57,132 nt of DNA from Nitrospirota bacterium (GTDB lineage: Bacteria > Nitrospirota > Nitrospiria > Nitrospirales > UBA8639), in NCBI GenBank assembly GCA_029864405.1, contig JAOTTP010000009.1:1-57132 (forward strand). Direction: 5' to 3'. The position numbers and the translations under genes were made by a program. Positions within the stretch are counted from its first letter, which is position 1; every line of letters begins with the position of its first letter. Below the pieces are notes generated by a model. It was not told where the DNA came from. It ran no database searches and worked only from the letters and a program-made list of their open reading frames with translations. Positions 9,226 to 18,827 of this stretch are shown one piece after another.

Positions 9226-12200
9226 TCAAGACGGTTGCACAGTCAATTGAGGCTGTCTGGCCTCTTTCCACTTGCGTTGCGTATCGATGACCAGAGTAAA
9301 CAATGCCGGAATGACAATAAGGGTGAACACCGTGGAGACCAAGAGGCCCCCCAGCACCACACTCCCGATTCCCCGATAGAGCTCAGAGCCTGCACCAGAC
9401 GAGACCACCAGCGGAAAGAGTCCAAAGAGCGTGGTGAGTGTCGTCATCATAATCGGCCGCACACGGATTTTGACGGATTCACGAATCGCCTCTCGAAGTG
9501 GTAACCCCTGCTCTGATTCTCCTTCGAACGAATCCGCCTGTTCCGATCCCCTCATGAAATTTAAGGCCTGATGGACCACCAAAATCGCATTATTCACCAC
9601 CACCCCAATCAGGATGACGAAGCCTAACATGGTGAGCACATCTAATGGTTGGTACGCGATAAAATTATTGACCAGAGATAGCCCAAGAAAACCACCGGCT
9701 GCGGCAAACGGCACCGTAAAAATAATCACCAGGGGATAGAGAAAGCTTTCGAACAACGCGGCCATCAAAAGATAGGTAATGGTAAAGGCCAACAGAAAAT
9801 TCCATTTTAAGGCCTCATAGGTTTCGGTTAAATCATCAGCCGTCCCCGACAGCCGGACATTATACAAACGTCCCAACGTCCCCCCTTCTTTCAATGGCCC
9901 CAGGATTTGCGTTCGAATCACCTCCATCGCCTCCTCCAGCGCCATCTCCACCGGAGGGATGACCTGAATGACAATGGATCGTTCCCGTTCAATATGATTA
10001 ATTTGTTCTGGGCCGGCCACCAAGGTGACATCAGCAATATTGCCGACCGTCGTCAATTGCCCGCCCTTGGTATAAATCGGAATAGACGTCAGCGACTGCG
10101 TCTGATTGGCATACCTATCGATACCACGAATCGTGAGGTCAACCTCATCTCCCTCAAATTGGTAATCACTGGCCTTCGCCCCATCGACCAGGGCATCAAT
10201 GGTAAACCCGAGTTCCTGATTCGTCATTTGCACATCCGCCGCCCGATCCCGTTTGACGGTGACCCGGACTTCCGGACTTCCCAAATCCAAACTGGGTATG
10301 GGCCTGACCTGTGCCTCCGGGAGGACCCCTTTGACCTGACCGAACACCTGACCACCCAGTTCAACAAGCGTGTCCAACTCCGGCCCGGTGATCTCAATGT
10401 CGATATTTCGCCCTTCGCCCAGGCCGCGTTCGAATAGGCCTCGCTGGGTAATAATGCCAATCACACCTGGAAGGTCGGCCGTGGCTCGACGAAACAGAGG
10501 GATCAATTCTTTCACACGGTCAGGCTCATTCGCCCGACCACCCATAAAGACCGATCGTCCACGCGCCACATAGAAAAAATTGGCAATACTGGGGCCATCC
10601 AAAGCGGCTTCCTCCGGGGAACCAGGCTTTGCATCCCAATAGGGGCTTAAGGTCGCTTCAATCGGCTGTCCCATTTTGACAAATTCGTGAGTGTTATACC
10701 CCGGAGGAGGCAGCAGAATGCCAATGACAAGATTCCGGTTTCCCTGAGGGAGATATTCCGCCTTCGGTAACAAGGCCCAGCTTCCCAGAATCGCAAGGGA
10801 GGTGAACCCCAGAATCGTCACACTTCGCCAGAAGACACTGCCACTCAAACCATAGACCAAAGAACCCAAGGCCTCTTTGATATGCTCCAACCCGGAAAGC
10901 CGTCTAGCCGTCAAACCACTCTCCACGAATTCCGAGGTATTCCAGGTACTGGATGATTCCACTCCCTTGGGCTTTTTCACCGTGGTTAACATTCGTGCAG
11001 ACAACGAAGGGATCACCGTCATCGAGACCACAAGGCTCAAGCCCACGCCCGCACTGATCGCAATAGCGATATCCCGAAACAATTGACCGGATTGTTCTTC
11101 CATAAACACGATGGGAACAAAGACGGCAATGGTCGTGAGGGTACTGGCCAGGACCGCGCCCCACACCTCCACGGTGCCATCGTACGCCGCTTGAAATAAC
11201 GATTTACCCGATTCCCGATGACGATAAATATTTTCCAACACCACAATGGAGTTATCTACCAACATCCCTGCCGCAAACGTCATTCCGGCTAAACTGATGA
11301 CATTGAAATTTCTTCCCAGCGCCCAGAGCATGATAAACGTCCCCATCATGCTGATTGGAATGGCCAGCCCGACCACCAGCGTGCTACTTCCCGTGCGGAG
11401 AAATAAATACAAGATGATAATCGCCAACAGACTCCCGACGATCAAATTTTGCTGGACGAGGGACAATGAACGGTTAATGTAATTGGTTTCATCATAGACT
11501 TGAAATAACCGGAACCCTCGTGCATTCAAAATTTCGTCATTGAGCTCAATGACGGCCTCGCGTAGGCCGTCCATCGCTTCCAACACATTGGCGCCGGTCT
11601 GCCGAATCGCGTTGACCGCGATGGCAGGATGGCCCTTTTGTCGCACAACAGTAGTCGGATCCTTGTAATCAATATGAGCGGTCGCCACATCCCGCACATA
11701 CACCGACGCGCCATCACGCCGGGCGATAATGACATTTTCCACATCCTGGGGATTTCGATATTCCCCCACGGTACGTACGACATACGACCGTTTCCCCTCA
11801 TCGAAATCTCCGGCACTATAATCCCGATTCTCCTGATCCAACGCTCGAGCCAAATCCATAATGGTTAACGCCCTGGCGGCTAATTTGGCCGGATCGACCG
11901 TCACCCGAAGCTCCCGCTCCCGCCCACCATAGACATTCGAGGCCGCCACACCTTTCACCCGTTCGAAACGGGCCTTGATGATATCCTCGGCAAAATCCCG
12001 CATGGTTTCAATATTGACGGGATTCCCTTCTAAGGTGTCTAAAATAAACCAGGCCATGGCGGCCCCACGGGTATCCGCACTGCTGATCACGGGCTCATCC
12101 GCCTCAAGCGGGTACTCTTTGACCTGATTCAACCGGTTGGAGACTTGGAGTAAGGCGGTATCGGTATTGGTTCCTGTGGGAAACCGAAGAATGACTTTTC

Positions 12201-12465
12201 CCTGGCCATAGGAACTTTCGCTGAACATTTTCTCCAGGCCTTCGACGCCTTTGAGTTGCTCTTCCTGCTCATCGATGATTTCGCGCTCGACTTCATGCGG
12301 GCTTCCCCCGGGCCACCGGGTATCCACCGTCACTTCATGTTTTTCCACATCAGGTGCCAGTTGCACCGGCAACTTCACCAGCGCCACAATGCCGAACAAC
12401 ACCACTAACAGCACACCCACTGCCGTACTGACCGGATAACGAATCGCTGAATGAACCAGATTCAT
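9226..12465 (-). CDS. RND efflux transporter permease (AcrB/MexB-type)
   Basis: 1079 aa. It starts with MNLVHSAIRYPVSTAVGVLLVV, the first transmembrane helix of the hydrophobe/amphiphile-exporting RND family. Visible family motifs include the porter-domain EREIIDEQEEQLKG region, GMLVDNSIVVLENIYRHR in TM4 (with the adjacent Asp of the proton relay), and LIGVVVNNAILVVHQ in TM10. It works as a trimeric proton-driven pump in the inner membrane, taking substrates from the periplasm. It overlaps the adaptor gene by four bases (ATGA), implying translational coupling. Confidence 0.95.
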   Translation of the reverse strand: MNLVHSAIRYPVSTAVGVLLVVLFGIVALVKLPVQLAPDVEKHEVTVDTRWPGGSPHEVEREIIDEQEEQLKGVEGLEKMFSESSYGQGKVILRFPTGTNTDTALLQVSNRLNQVKEYPLEADEPVISSADTRGAAMAWFILDTLEGNPVNIETMRDFAEDIIKARFERVKGVAASNVYGGRERELRVTVDPAKLAARALTIMDLARALDQENRDYSAGDFDEGKRSYVVRTVGEYRNPQDVENVIIARRDGASVYVRDVATAHIDYKDPTTVVRQKGHPAIAVNAIRQTGANVLEAMDGLREAVIELNDEILNARGFRLFQVYDETNYINRSLSLVQQNLIVGSLLAIIILYLFLRTGSSTLVVGLAIPISMMGTFIMLWALGRNFNVISLAGMTFAAGMLVDNSIVVLENIYRHRESGKSLFQAAYDGTVEVWGAVLASTLTTIAVFVPIVFMEEQSGQLFRDIAIAISAGVGLSLVVSMTVIPSLSARMLTTVKKPKGVESSSTWNTSEFVESGLTARRLSGLEHIKEALGSLVYGLSGSVFWRSVTILGFTSLAILGSWALLPKAEYLPQGNRNLVIGILLPPPGYNTHEFVKMGQPIEATLSPYWDAKPGSPEEAALDGPSIANFFYVARGRSVFMGGRANEPDRVKELIPLFRRATADLPGVIGIITQRGLFERGLGEGRNIDIEITGPELDTLVELGGQVFGQVKGVLPEAQVRPIPSLDLGSPEVRVTVKRDRAADVQMTNQELGFTIDALVDGAKASDYQFEGDEVDLTIRGIDRYANQTQSLTSIPIYTKGGQLTTVGNIADVTLVAGPEQINHIERERSIVIQVIPPVEMALEEAMEVIRTQILGPLKEGGTLGRLYNVRLSGTADDLTETYEALKWNFLLAFTITYLLMAALFESFLYPLVIIFTVPFAAAGGFLGLSLVNNFIAYQPLDVLTMLGFVILIGVVVNNAILVVHQALNFMRGSEQADSFEGESEQGLPLREAIRESVKIRVRPIMMTTLTTLFGLFPLVVSSGAGSELYRGIGSVVLGGLLVSTVFTLIVIPALFTLVIDTQRKWKEARQPQLTVQPS

Positions 12466-13568
12466 GCTTCCGCCGGCTCCTCTAAAATTCTGACGGACTG
12501 CCCGGGCAGGAGGCGCTCATTCCCTTCCACCACCACCTGCATGCCTTCTTCAATGGCTCCCTGCACTTCAACAAATTCCTCAAAATGGGCTACCGGGGTC
12601 ACCGTGACCTGCGTGACGGTGTTATTGGCCACAATAAAGGCGAATTCCTTCCCCCCTTTGAGCACCAGCGCATCCTTGGGAATCACGACTGCCTGGTACG
12701 GCGCACCCACGGCTAAATGAACCCGGGCGACCATCCCGCTTTTGATGTGTAAATCCGGATTGGCCAAAACGACTTTGACCGGAAACGTCCGTGCCGACCG
12801 ATCGGCTTGCGCGATGACCGAAAAGACCGTTCCTTTGACCTCAACCCCAGGCAAGGCATCGAACACGGCCACCACTGGATCCCCCACCCTGACATCCCGC
12901 ACATATTCTTCCGGGAGCGGCACTTGCACCTCGACCTGTGCCAGGTCCACCAATTCCACCACTGGTCCACCCTCCTCGACCCATTGGCCTATTTCCGTAT
13001 ATTCTTTCGTGATCCAACCGGGAAAAGGCGCCATGATCGTTGATTTGGTCAGTTGATCTTGCACCAGTCGAATTTCCGCTTCTAATTGAGACAGCCGCTT
13101 TTCCAGAGCGCTTTCTTGAGCGACCGCATCATCCTGCTCTTTTTGCGTCACCAGTTCTTTGGCGAACAACACCTTGACCCGGTCCAAATCCTTCTGCGCC
13201 TGTTCATAGCGTGTTTTGGCTTCCCGATGTGAAGCCACCGCCGAGTCAAGGCGGATTCCCAACGTGTCTGTTCGAAGACTGGCGAGCAGTTGTCCTTTGT
13301 TCACAAACTGGCCTTCTTTACCCGCAAAGGCTTTGACCAGACCCGCCACTTCACTGGCCACAAGACTTCGCTTGCGTGGTTCCGCTGTTCCCACCAAGGA
13401 GACAGATCGCTGGACTTGCTTGCTCGAAACGGTCACGACCTTGACTGGTGAGGGCGGGCGCCCTTTTGGGGGCTGGGCCGCCTCTTGTTCACTGCACCCC
13501 TGCCATCCCGATACGCCAATCGCAAGGGCAAACACCCACCAGAGCTGGCTCTTTGGTAGACCTGTCAT
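12462..13568 (-). CDS. RND periplasmic adaptor (membrane-fusion) lipoprotein
   Basis: 368 aa. A lipoprotein signal ends in VSGWQGC, so the mature protein is probably lipid-anchored at Cys25. After it come the split lipoyl/barrel-sandwich halves (GLVKAFAGKEGQFVNKGQLL and MAPFPGWITKEYTEIGQWV) separated by a long helical hairpin, then the beta-barrel and membrane-proximal domains. It bridges the RND pump and the TolC channel. It begins 4 bp after the TetR gene and overlaps the pump gene. Confidence 0.93.
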   Translation of the reverse strand: MTGLPKSQLWWVFALAIGVSGWQGCSEQEAAQPPKGRPPSPVKVVTVSSKQVQRSVSLVGTAEPRKRSLVASEVAGLVKAFAGKEGQFVNKGQLLASLRTDTLGIRLDSAVASHREAKTRYEQAQKDLDRVKVLFAKELVTQKEQDDAVAQESALEKRLSQLEAEIRLVQDQLTKSTIMAPFPGWITKEYTEIGQWVEEGGPVVELVDLAQVEVQVPLPEEYVRDVRVGDPVVAVFDALPGVEVKGTVFSVIAQADRSARTFPVKVVLANPDLHIKSGMVARVHLAVGAPYQAVVIPKDALVLKGGKEFAFIVANNTVTQVTVTPVAHFEEFVEVQGAIEEGMQVVVEGNERLLPGQSVRILEEPAEA

Positions 13569-13572
13569 AGGT

Positions 13573-14223
13573 TCACATTGACCTTTTCAACGTTGAAGTC
13601 CCGAGACCGTCAAGCAACAACGTCCCTAACCACTTACCTTTGTCCACGAGCGATTCTTTTGGGCCGGCCTGTAAAATCCAAAGATAGATGGTGGAGTTTA
13701 ACATGCCGTGAAACGCCAACGAGGTATCTTTGGGATTCATCTTGCGGAATTCTCCGGTCTTGATGCCCTCCTTGATGAGATTCGCGACGAGATCGATTTG
13801 CGCCAAATACCGCTTCCACACCCGCTCGCCAAACGCGCTTTTCACCGTCCATTCAAACCCGCTCCACTCGGAGACATAAATACGGAAGAAGGCACGGTTT
13901 TGATCAGCGAAGGCTAACTTCACTTGAATTACCGCACGTAACTTCTCCTGGGCCGGGAGACGGCTTTGCGTCGCTTCTTCCAAAAGACGGAGTAATTCCT
14001 CGACTTTCGCTTCTACCAGAGAGATATAGATGTCTTCTTTGCTTTTAAAAAACCGGTACACCGTCCCCATGGCAAATTGAGCGGCCTCCGCAATTTCCGC
14101 CATGCTGGTTTTAAAAAATCCGTTCTGGGAGAACTTTCGCTCAGCAGCTAAGAGTATTTCCTCTCGCCGGGCTTCATATTCCCGCTGCTTGCGCTGGGAT
14201 CGTTGATCTGTGGCAACCTTCAT
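13573..14223 (-). CDS. TetR-family transcriptional regulator of the RND operon
   Basis: 216 aa. The N-terminal helix-turn-helix reads REEILLAAERKFSQNGFFKT followed by SMAEIAEAAQFAMGTVYRFF, the classic TetR signature. The C-terminal helical domain would bind the inducer. It is the first gene of the TetR-adaptor-RND-TolC run, with 4 bp before the adaptor gene. It is therefore likely an autorepressor of the pump operon through the palindrome upstream at 14292-14303. Confidence 0.92.
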   Translation of the reverse strand: MKVATDQRSQRKQREYEARREEILLAAERKFSQNGFFKTSMAEIAEAAQFAMGTVYRFFKSKEDIYISLVEAKVEELLRLLEEATQSRLPAQEKLRAVIQVKLAFADQNRAFFRIYVSEWSGFEWTVKSAFGERVWKRYLAQIDLVANLIKEGIKTGEFRKMNPKDTSLAFHGMLNSTIYLWILQAGPKESLVDKGKWLGTLLLDGLGTSTLKRSM

Positions 14224-14291
14224 GTCAATGGTTCAATCCTTCGGGTCACTGATAACTCATCCTAAAATGTGAATACCTATTCTATAGTATG

Positions 14292-14303
14292 GAATGCTCA
14301 TTC
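14292..14303. promoter_or_regulatory. Candidate TetR operator upstream of the RND operon
   Basis: GAATG-CT-CATTC is a perfect inverted repeat with a 2-nt centre, located 69 bp upstream of the TetR start. A/T-rich promoter-like sequence (TATTCTATAGTAT) lies beside it at 14278-14290. The remaining part of the 14224-14521 gap shows no gene. Confidence 0.5.
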
Positions 14304-14521
14304 ATCTATCGGAAACGCAGCCATCGAAGTTTACGTGAGCAATCAGACGATCACGCACGCATGAATGAAGGAAGATCAGAAGGTGAAAGCCACCAAAATG
14401 GCCTCCCGAAGGCCATGGAATAGGGTCGAAGAGGGCTCTATTGAACGGTCTTCAGAAGAGTTCGCGGAAAAGAGTTCCTGTAGCTTAGGCGGTTCATTCC
14501 GCGGGTCCCGACACCTTGATA

Positions 14522-15130
14522 TTAGCCCACCATCCCTTTCTCGTGATTCTGCCTTCCTGCAACCCCTCCCGATACAATAAACGCCATCACATCCGCGCTT
14601 TCCACTTCCAGCGGGCGGATTTGCTCTTTGGGAAATATCAGCAAATGACCTGCAAAGTTATACGCTTGTGGGAAATAGACCGCCACATGGTCCATTAAGC
14701 CAAGAAATTGCAAATCGCTTCGCGTCAAAAATCCCACGGCTTTTCCATATCCATTGGGGTTCAGAGTCACTAACACCGGCTGATCGAACCGCCGTTTTTC
14801 CCCCATAAACGCCGCGATCAGATCCTTGAGCGAGGTATACAGAATTTTGACAAACGGTGCTTTAACCAATACTCCTTCCAAAATATCCAACATTTTTTGG
14901 ACGAACACCGTGGACGCATACCGGCCGGTCAAGGTGATTAACCCAACCGTGACGAAAAATCCCACACCCGGGATGGGGATATTCAGCCAGCCATCAATGG
15001 TTTGAAGCACCAGCCAGGCCACATACAACGTCGTCACCACCGGGACCAGGATTAAGAGACCTTCAAAAAAATTCCTGGCCAGGTCATTCATATTGATATT
15101 GGCCCAAAACTTTGGTCGTTGTAATTCCAT
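14522..15130 (-). CDS. DUF502 integral membrane protein
   Basis: 202 aa. Two transmembrane helices near residues 20-45 and 55-80 bracket the DUF502 signature (LNIPIPGVGFFVTVGLITLTGRYAS when read in two parts). A cytoplasmic domain with VLVTLNPNGYGKAVGFLT and a hydrophobic AVYFP segment follows. The family is conserved in many Gram-negatives and plants with unknown biochemical role. It stands alone on the minus strand. Confidence 0.85.
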   Translation of the reverse strand: MELQRPKFWANINMNDLARNFFEGLLILVPVVTTLYVAWLVLQTIDGWLNIPIPGVGFFVTVGLITLTGRYASTVFVQKMLDILEGVLVKAPFVKILYTSLKDLIAAFMGEKRRFDQPVLVTLNPNGYGKAVGFLTRSDLQFLGLMDHVAVYFPQAYNFAGHLLIFPKEQIRPLEVESADVMAFIVSGGVAGRQNHEKGMVG

Positions 15131-15371
15131 ATCAGACTACCCCCGTAAAAAAGTGAAGATCCGCATGTTCATCTCGCCAGATTGAGACTTCTCAACAATC
15201 TCCGGAAAAACCCGTGGATCAACAGACCGTCTGTCAGGTAAGGAATGTACCCCACCGCCAAAAGTCACACAAGCACCAAACAAAGTTCACCATGAGGGAT
15301 TGAGGGTGGTTACAGGGGACGCGGCAATGCAGTACAATCGCCTCAATACATTCTTAACAGGGAGAGCAGGC

Positions 15372-15626
15372 ATGGCACAAAGCAGTTCGGGGACGACACC
15401 AGCAGCAACTGATTCCCAGGAAACAGAAATTCTCTATGTCGTGATTCAACGGGATGGCAAGCAAGTCAGTGCTAAATGGGGACTCCATCCGAATCTCAAA
15501 GAAGAGCTGAAACCCGAAGAATGGAAAGAACTGACCGAAGTGATGGGAAAGGTCACCACACTCGTGGGCAGTCGTTTTTCACACGTCTTAAACCAGGCCG
15601 AAGAGGATTCCGCAGGCACCGCTTGA
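15372..15626 (+). CDS. Small acidic protein of unknown function
   Basis: About 84 aa. I chose the ATG at 15372 because GGGAGAG lies about 7 nt upstream; the frame is open from 15300. The sequence has one strand-rich region (EILYVVIQRDGKQVSAKWGL) followed by acidic helices (LKEELKPEEWKELTEVMG). I see no motif, signal peptide or known family. It has no operon partner. Confidence 0.55.
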   Translation: MAQSSSGTTPAATDSQETEILYVVIQRDGKQVSAKWGLHPNLKEELKPEEWKELTEVMGKVTTLVGSRFSHVLNQAEEDSAGTA

Positions 15627-15930
15627 GTCGGACCTCTTTTCGTATTGGCCCTTCATTTTGAATATGACATTTCATACTGCTCACTCCTCCCCGAGTGTCT
15701 GACGGCTCTTCCTTCCTGGCTTTCTCAATGTCCCTCAGACGGTATCCTTATCTCGAGTCATGTCACGTTGCGCTCCTGCACGCGGGCTCTCCCTATTTTC
15801 AAAGGGGAAATGGCTGAGAGGAGAGGTGGCGCATCGTACCATTCCACATACTCACTACAGGTGAAAGAATTTGAACTGCATTTGTCAGACAATGACCAAT
15901 GAATGCTTAGCAAGCAACGCAATGAAGCAA

Positions 15931-16035
15931 GGCCTGACAGATGTTGTCATCCTGAGGGAAACGAAGGATCTGGCTGAGTGGTGGGTGCGTGGGCTGGGCA
16001 CAGATCCTTCGCCGTTGGCTCAGGATGACAGGCCG
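15931..16035. repeat. Palindromic intergenic element
   Basis: Nested inverted repeats: TGTCATCCTGAG at 15945-15956 with CTCAGGATGACA at 16019-16030, and CGAAGGATCTG at 15962-15972 with CAGATCCTTCG at 16001-16011. The element could fold into one long hairpin, as miniature palindromic elements do. The remainder of the 15627-16108 gap holds nothing I recognise. Confidence 0.65.
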
Positions 16036-16108
16036 GCTTTAAGGATACGGCAGTCAGACATTGTTCAATCAATGTTCAATGTCTGAATGGTGAAGTCCAC
16101 GTTTTTCA

Positions 16109-17095
16109 CTAAAGGTAACCATTTTTCCGAAACCACGCGACGGCATCTTCAATCGCCCCCTCGGGAGCACTCCGCGGATAATCCAACTCTCGCTGAGCTT
16201 TTGAGCAATCGTAATGCTGCATGTGGGCCATCATTTCCACCACAAACGCGGGCAAGTACGGAGGCCTGTGTAAGAGTGAACGGGAAACCCATTCCCCGAC
16301 TTTTGATCCCCACCGAGCAAGGGCAAATGGAACCGGAAAGAGAGGAGGCGCCACTCCCAACACATGGGCAATGAGTTCGTTCAAGTCTTGTTGGGTCGTA
16401 TTCCAATTTCCCACCAGATAGCGCTCTCCGACCCGACCACGCTCTGCTGCCCTGATCATGGCCACAGCCACATCCCGCACATCAATCACATTCACCCGGC
16501 CTGGGATATACACCGGCATCCGCCCTTTCGCGACCATGAGAATATGGGTTCCACTCGTCGGTTGCTGATCGTAGGGACCAAAAAACTCCGTCGGGATCAC
16601 CACCACCGCGGGAATTCCCTGATGGGCAGCTTGTAAAATCTTCTCTTCCATGGCGGCCTTCGCCATGAGATACGGGTTGTTCGTATATCGGGTTGAAAAT
16701 TGACAGGTTTCATTGGCTGGATGGCCGACCGTTTTGGGAAAGCCCACGGTGGTGAGCGTGCTGGCAAAGACCAGCCGTTCCACTCTGGCCGCACGGACCG
16801 CCTCTAACAACAGGGCCGTTTCTTTCAGAGCCTGCCCCTTGGCCACCTCAACCGGAATCGTGGCTGACGGATAATACCCGGCGGCGTGATAGACCACGTC
16901 CCTGCCCTCACAAGCCAGTCGCAAGGACTCTCCATCATTGAGATTGCCCACTACGCGCTCGATATCCAGACCATCAATGGTGAAGGTGTTGCTGGTGGAG
17001 CGATGCAACACACGAACCTGGTGCCCCTGCTCAAGTAGCGCCCTGACCAAATTGGCTCCAAGTTGCCCCGTTCCACCGATGACCAACGATTTCAT
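16109..17095 (-). CDS. NAD-dependent epimerase/dehydratase (extended SDR, HpnA-like)
   Basis: 328 aa. The N-terminal NAD-binding motif GGTGQLG is at residues 7-13. The catalytic YxxxK appears as YLMAK near residue 140, with the STLTTVG serine strand before it. Extended SDRs of this form act on sugar nucleotides or dihydroflavonol-like substrates. The sequence resembles hopanoid-associated epimerases, but no squalene/hopene gene is nearby, so that is only a suggestion. It probably forms its own unit. Confidence 0.82.
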   Translation of the reverse strand: MKSLVIGGTGQLGANLVRALLEQGHQVRVLHRSTSNTFTIDGLDIERVVGNLNDGESLRLACEGRDVVYHAAGYYPSATIPVEVAKGQALKETALLLEAVRAARVERLVFASTLTTVGFPKTVGHPANETCQFSTRYTNNPYLMAKAAMEEKILQAAHQGIPAVVVIPTEFFGPYDQQPTSGTHILMVAKGRMPVYIPGRVNVIDVRDVAVAMIRAAERGRVGERYLVGNWNTTQQDLNELIAHVLGVAPPLFPVPFALARWGSKVGEWVSRSLLHRPPYLPAFVVEMMAHMQHYDCSKAQRELDYPRSAPEGAIEDAVAWFRKNGYL

Positions 17096-17238
17096 AAGGA
17101 ACCTGTGTGGCGTAATCGTGGAGAAATCATTCTTTCAGGAAGGGTTGGACGCCCTCTGTTCGGCTGAGCCGATGGAGCCTGGACGAGTACACATGCTTGC
17201 ACGATTGCGGGAAAGACATGTCAAGAACCGAGTGGGAC

Positions 17239-18552
17239 CTACTGCCCAAAACCCTGAATGGCCTTCCACGCATCATTGCCTGGTAGGCCAAAGGCGGCGG
17301 GAGAATCTGCGGTTCGAACCAACGAGAGAGCCATAGGAATCATATTGGAAAAATCCTGGAAGGTTCCGGTTAACGTTCTCCCATCATCGGACATCGTGGT
17401 TGAAGATTGGCCCATCGTTCCCAACACGGTCCGATAGAATATGGCCAATTGGTTGCCTTGCAGTTGTCCTTCTCCCTCCGCGGTCACCATGGTTCCCAAC
17501 ACACTGGCGGTGACCTCTCTCATCACCACCCGGTCTCCGATTTGTTGCAGGACATAGGACACGGTCGGCTCATTGGGGTTTTTCCAGACGCCCGTCACAT
17601 CAAACACGGCTCCCTCCTGGAGGGTCGCTTTCACCTCCCGGCGTTCGCCGGGAAGAAGTTCAACATTCTTAAACCAAGGTCGATAGCCTTTCTTTTTGAC
17701 CGCCACCTCGTATGCATCGGGAATTAATTGACTCACGACGACTGAGCCCTGTGTGGTATTGCCGACAAGTTCATCGTCAACAAACACTTCCGCATCCTTG
17801 GGAACTGTGGTGACGACCAAGGCGGCCAATCTCTTTCCGGCAGAATCAACCGCATCGGGTTCGCTCCCCGGTGAAATATTTTTGGGTTCAATCCTGACTT
17901 GACGGCTAAATCCCGGCCAATTTTCAACCGTAAATTGAGCAATTTGGGAAGGTTTGGCATTACCAAACTGCCGGATGATTTCTACAATGACCCCGATGAC
18001 TTTCCCCTGGTAGAGCAATGGTCCTCCAGAGTTCCCTTCTTCAACCGCACCCGAAAACTTGAGAATGGGACCGTCAAATCCAGAGAGAGTCCCCCTGGTC
18101 ACCGCCCATGGATTTCCTCCAACCTGGGGAAACCCGATCACGCGCACTTCTTCGCCCCCATGCAATTGACTCTGGGTATCCCACTCCAGAATCTGCACAT
18201 CATCGGGGAGGTCTCCGCCCACTTTCAACAGGGCCAACCCTCTGGGATCCCCACCTTCTTTATTGATCACCTCAGCTACCAACGGTTCTTCTTGATGAGA
18301 AAAAAAAGTGACGTTGATGGACTGAGGGACTTCAGCCTCTCCCTCAATCACATGTGAGGCGGTCACAATAAACACATGCTTTTTGCCCTGTCCGGCCACA
18401 AAGCCGGTTCCGATTTTTTGCCTGTTGGCGAATTGAGCCGTAATCTTGACCACACCTTTTTTCAACGTGCCAATATCAACCTCGGACCACACGGGTGCAG
18501 TCGGAAACACTAGGAAAAAAAGAAAGCAGATTAGAAAACGGATGAGAGCCAT
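17239..18552 (-). CDS. Secreted trypsin-like serine protease with PEGA domain
   Basis: 437 aa. A signal peptide (residues 1-23, ending near PVWSE) precedes a chymotrypsin-fold domain with His in FIVTASHVIEG and Ser in EEGNSGGPLLY. In place of the usual DLALL, the Asp strand reads DPRGLALLKV, so the standard Asp position is Gly and the nearest Asp is three residues earlier. A PEGA repeat (VPKDAEVFVDDELVG ... GYRPWFKNVELLPGE) follows at about residues 235-305. The C-terminal 120 residues (DVTGVWKNPNEP...) look like a small beta-barrel. It lies at the edge of the conflict island in the same direction, which may or may not be functional linkage. Confidence 0.85.
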   Translation of the reverse strand: MALIRFLICFLFFLVFPTAPVWSEVDIGTLKKGVVKITAQFANRQKIGTGFVAGQGKKHVFIVTASHVIEGEAEVPQSINVTFFSHQEEPLVAEVINKEGGDPRGLALLKVGGDLPDDVQILEWDTQSQLHGGEEVRVIGFPQVGGNPWAVTRGTLSGFDGPILKFSGAVEEGNSGGPLLYQGKVIGVIVEIIRQFGNAKPSQIAQFTVENWPGFSRQVRIEPKNISPGSEPDAVDSAGKRLAALVVTTVPKDAEVFVDDELVGNTTQGSVVVSQLIPDAYEVAVKKKGYRPWFKNVELLPGERREVKATLQEGAVFDVTGVWKNPNEPTVSYVLQQIGDRVVMREVTASVLGTMVTAEGEGQLQGNQLAIFYRTVLGTMGQSSTTMSDDGRTLTGTFQDFSNMIPMALSLVRTADSPAAFGLPGNDAWKAIQGFGQ

Positions 18553-18827
18553 CGGTGAATCCTACATCGTAATGTTGAAATTTACCGCAATCTTGGCACA
18601 TCTCTCATAAGAATCCAAGGCCATCCACTCAGCACTCGTTCAGTGGAATGGAGAAAGCTCGGCAGCAGTATTTGTTTGCACGGCTCTAACAAACCCTATG
18701 GGAACTTGCCCTTCGACATCATTGGCGGACACGATAACAGAGGTCCCAACGAGAATAGCGAGTGCCTCTGCAATGAAAAAGACGATTTGTTGAAGCCTAT
18801 TTCTTACCATCAAAAACCTGAGGAGGA
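18553..18827. other. Intergenic spacer between protease and RAYT
   Basis: A 63-codon minus frame (18640-18831) with a hydrophobic centre exists here, but it has no convincing ribosome-binding site or family features. No other feature is seen. Confidence 0.35.

Noticed and set aside
9907-10437. 176-codon plus-strand frame inside the RND pump gene
   Set aside because: Antisense shadow of strongly conserved RND sequence, rich in His/Arg.
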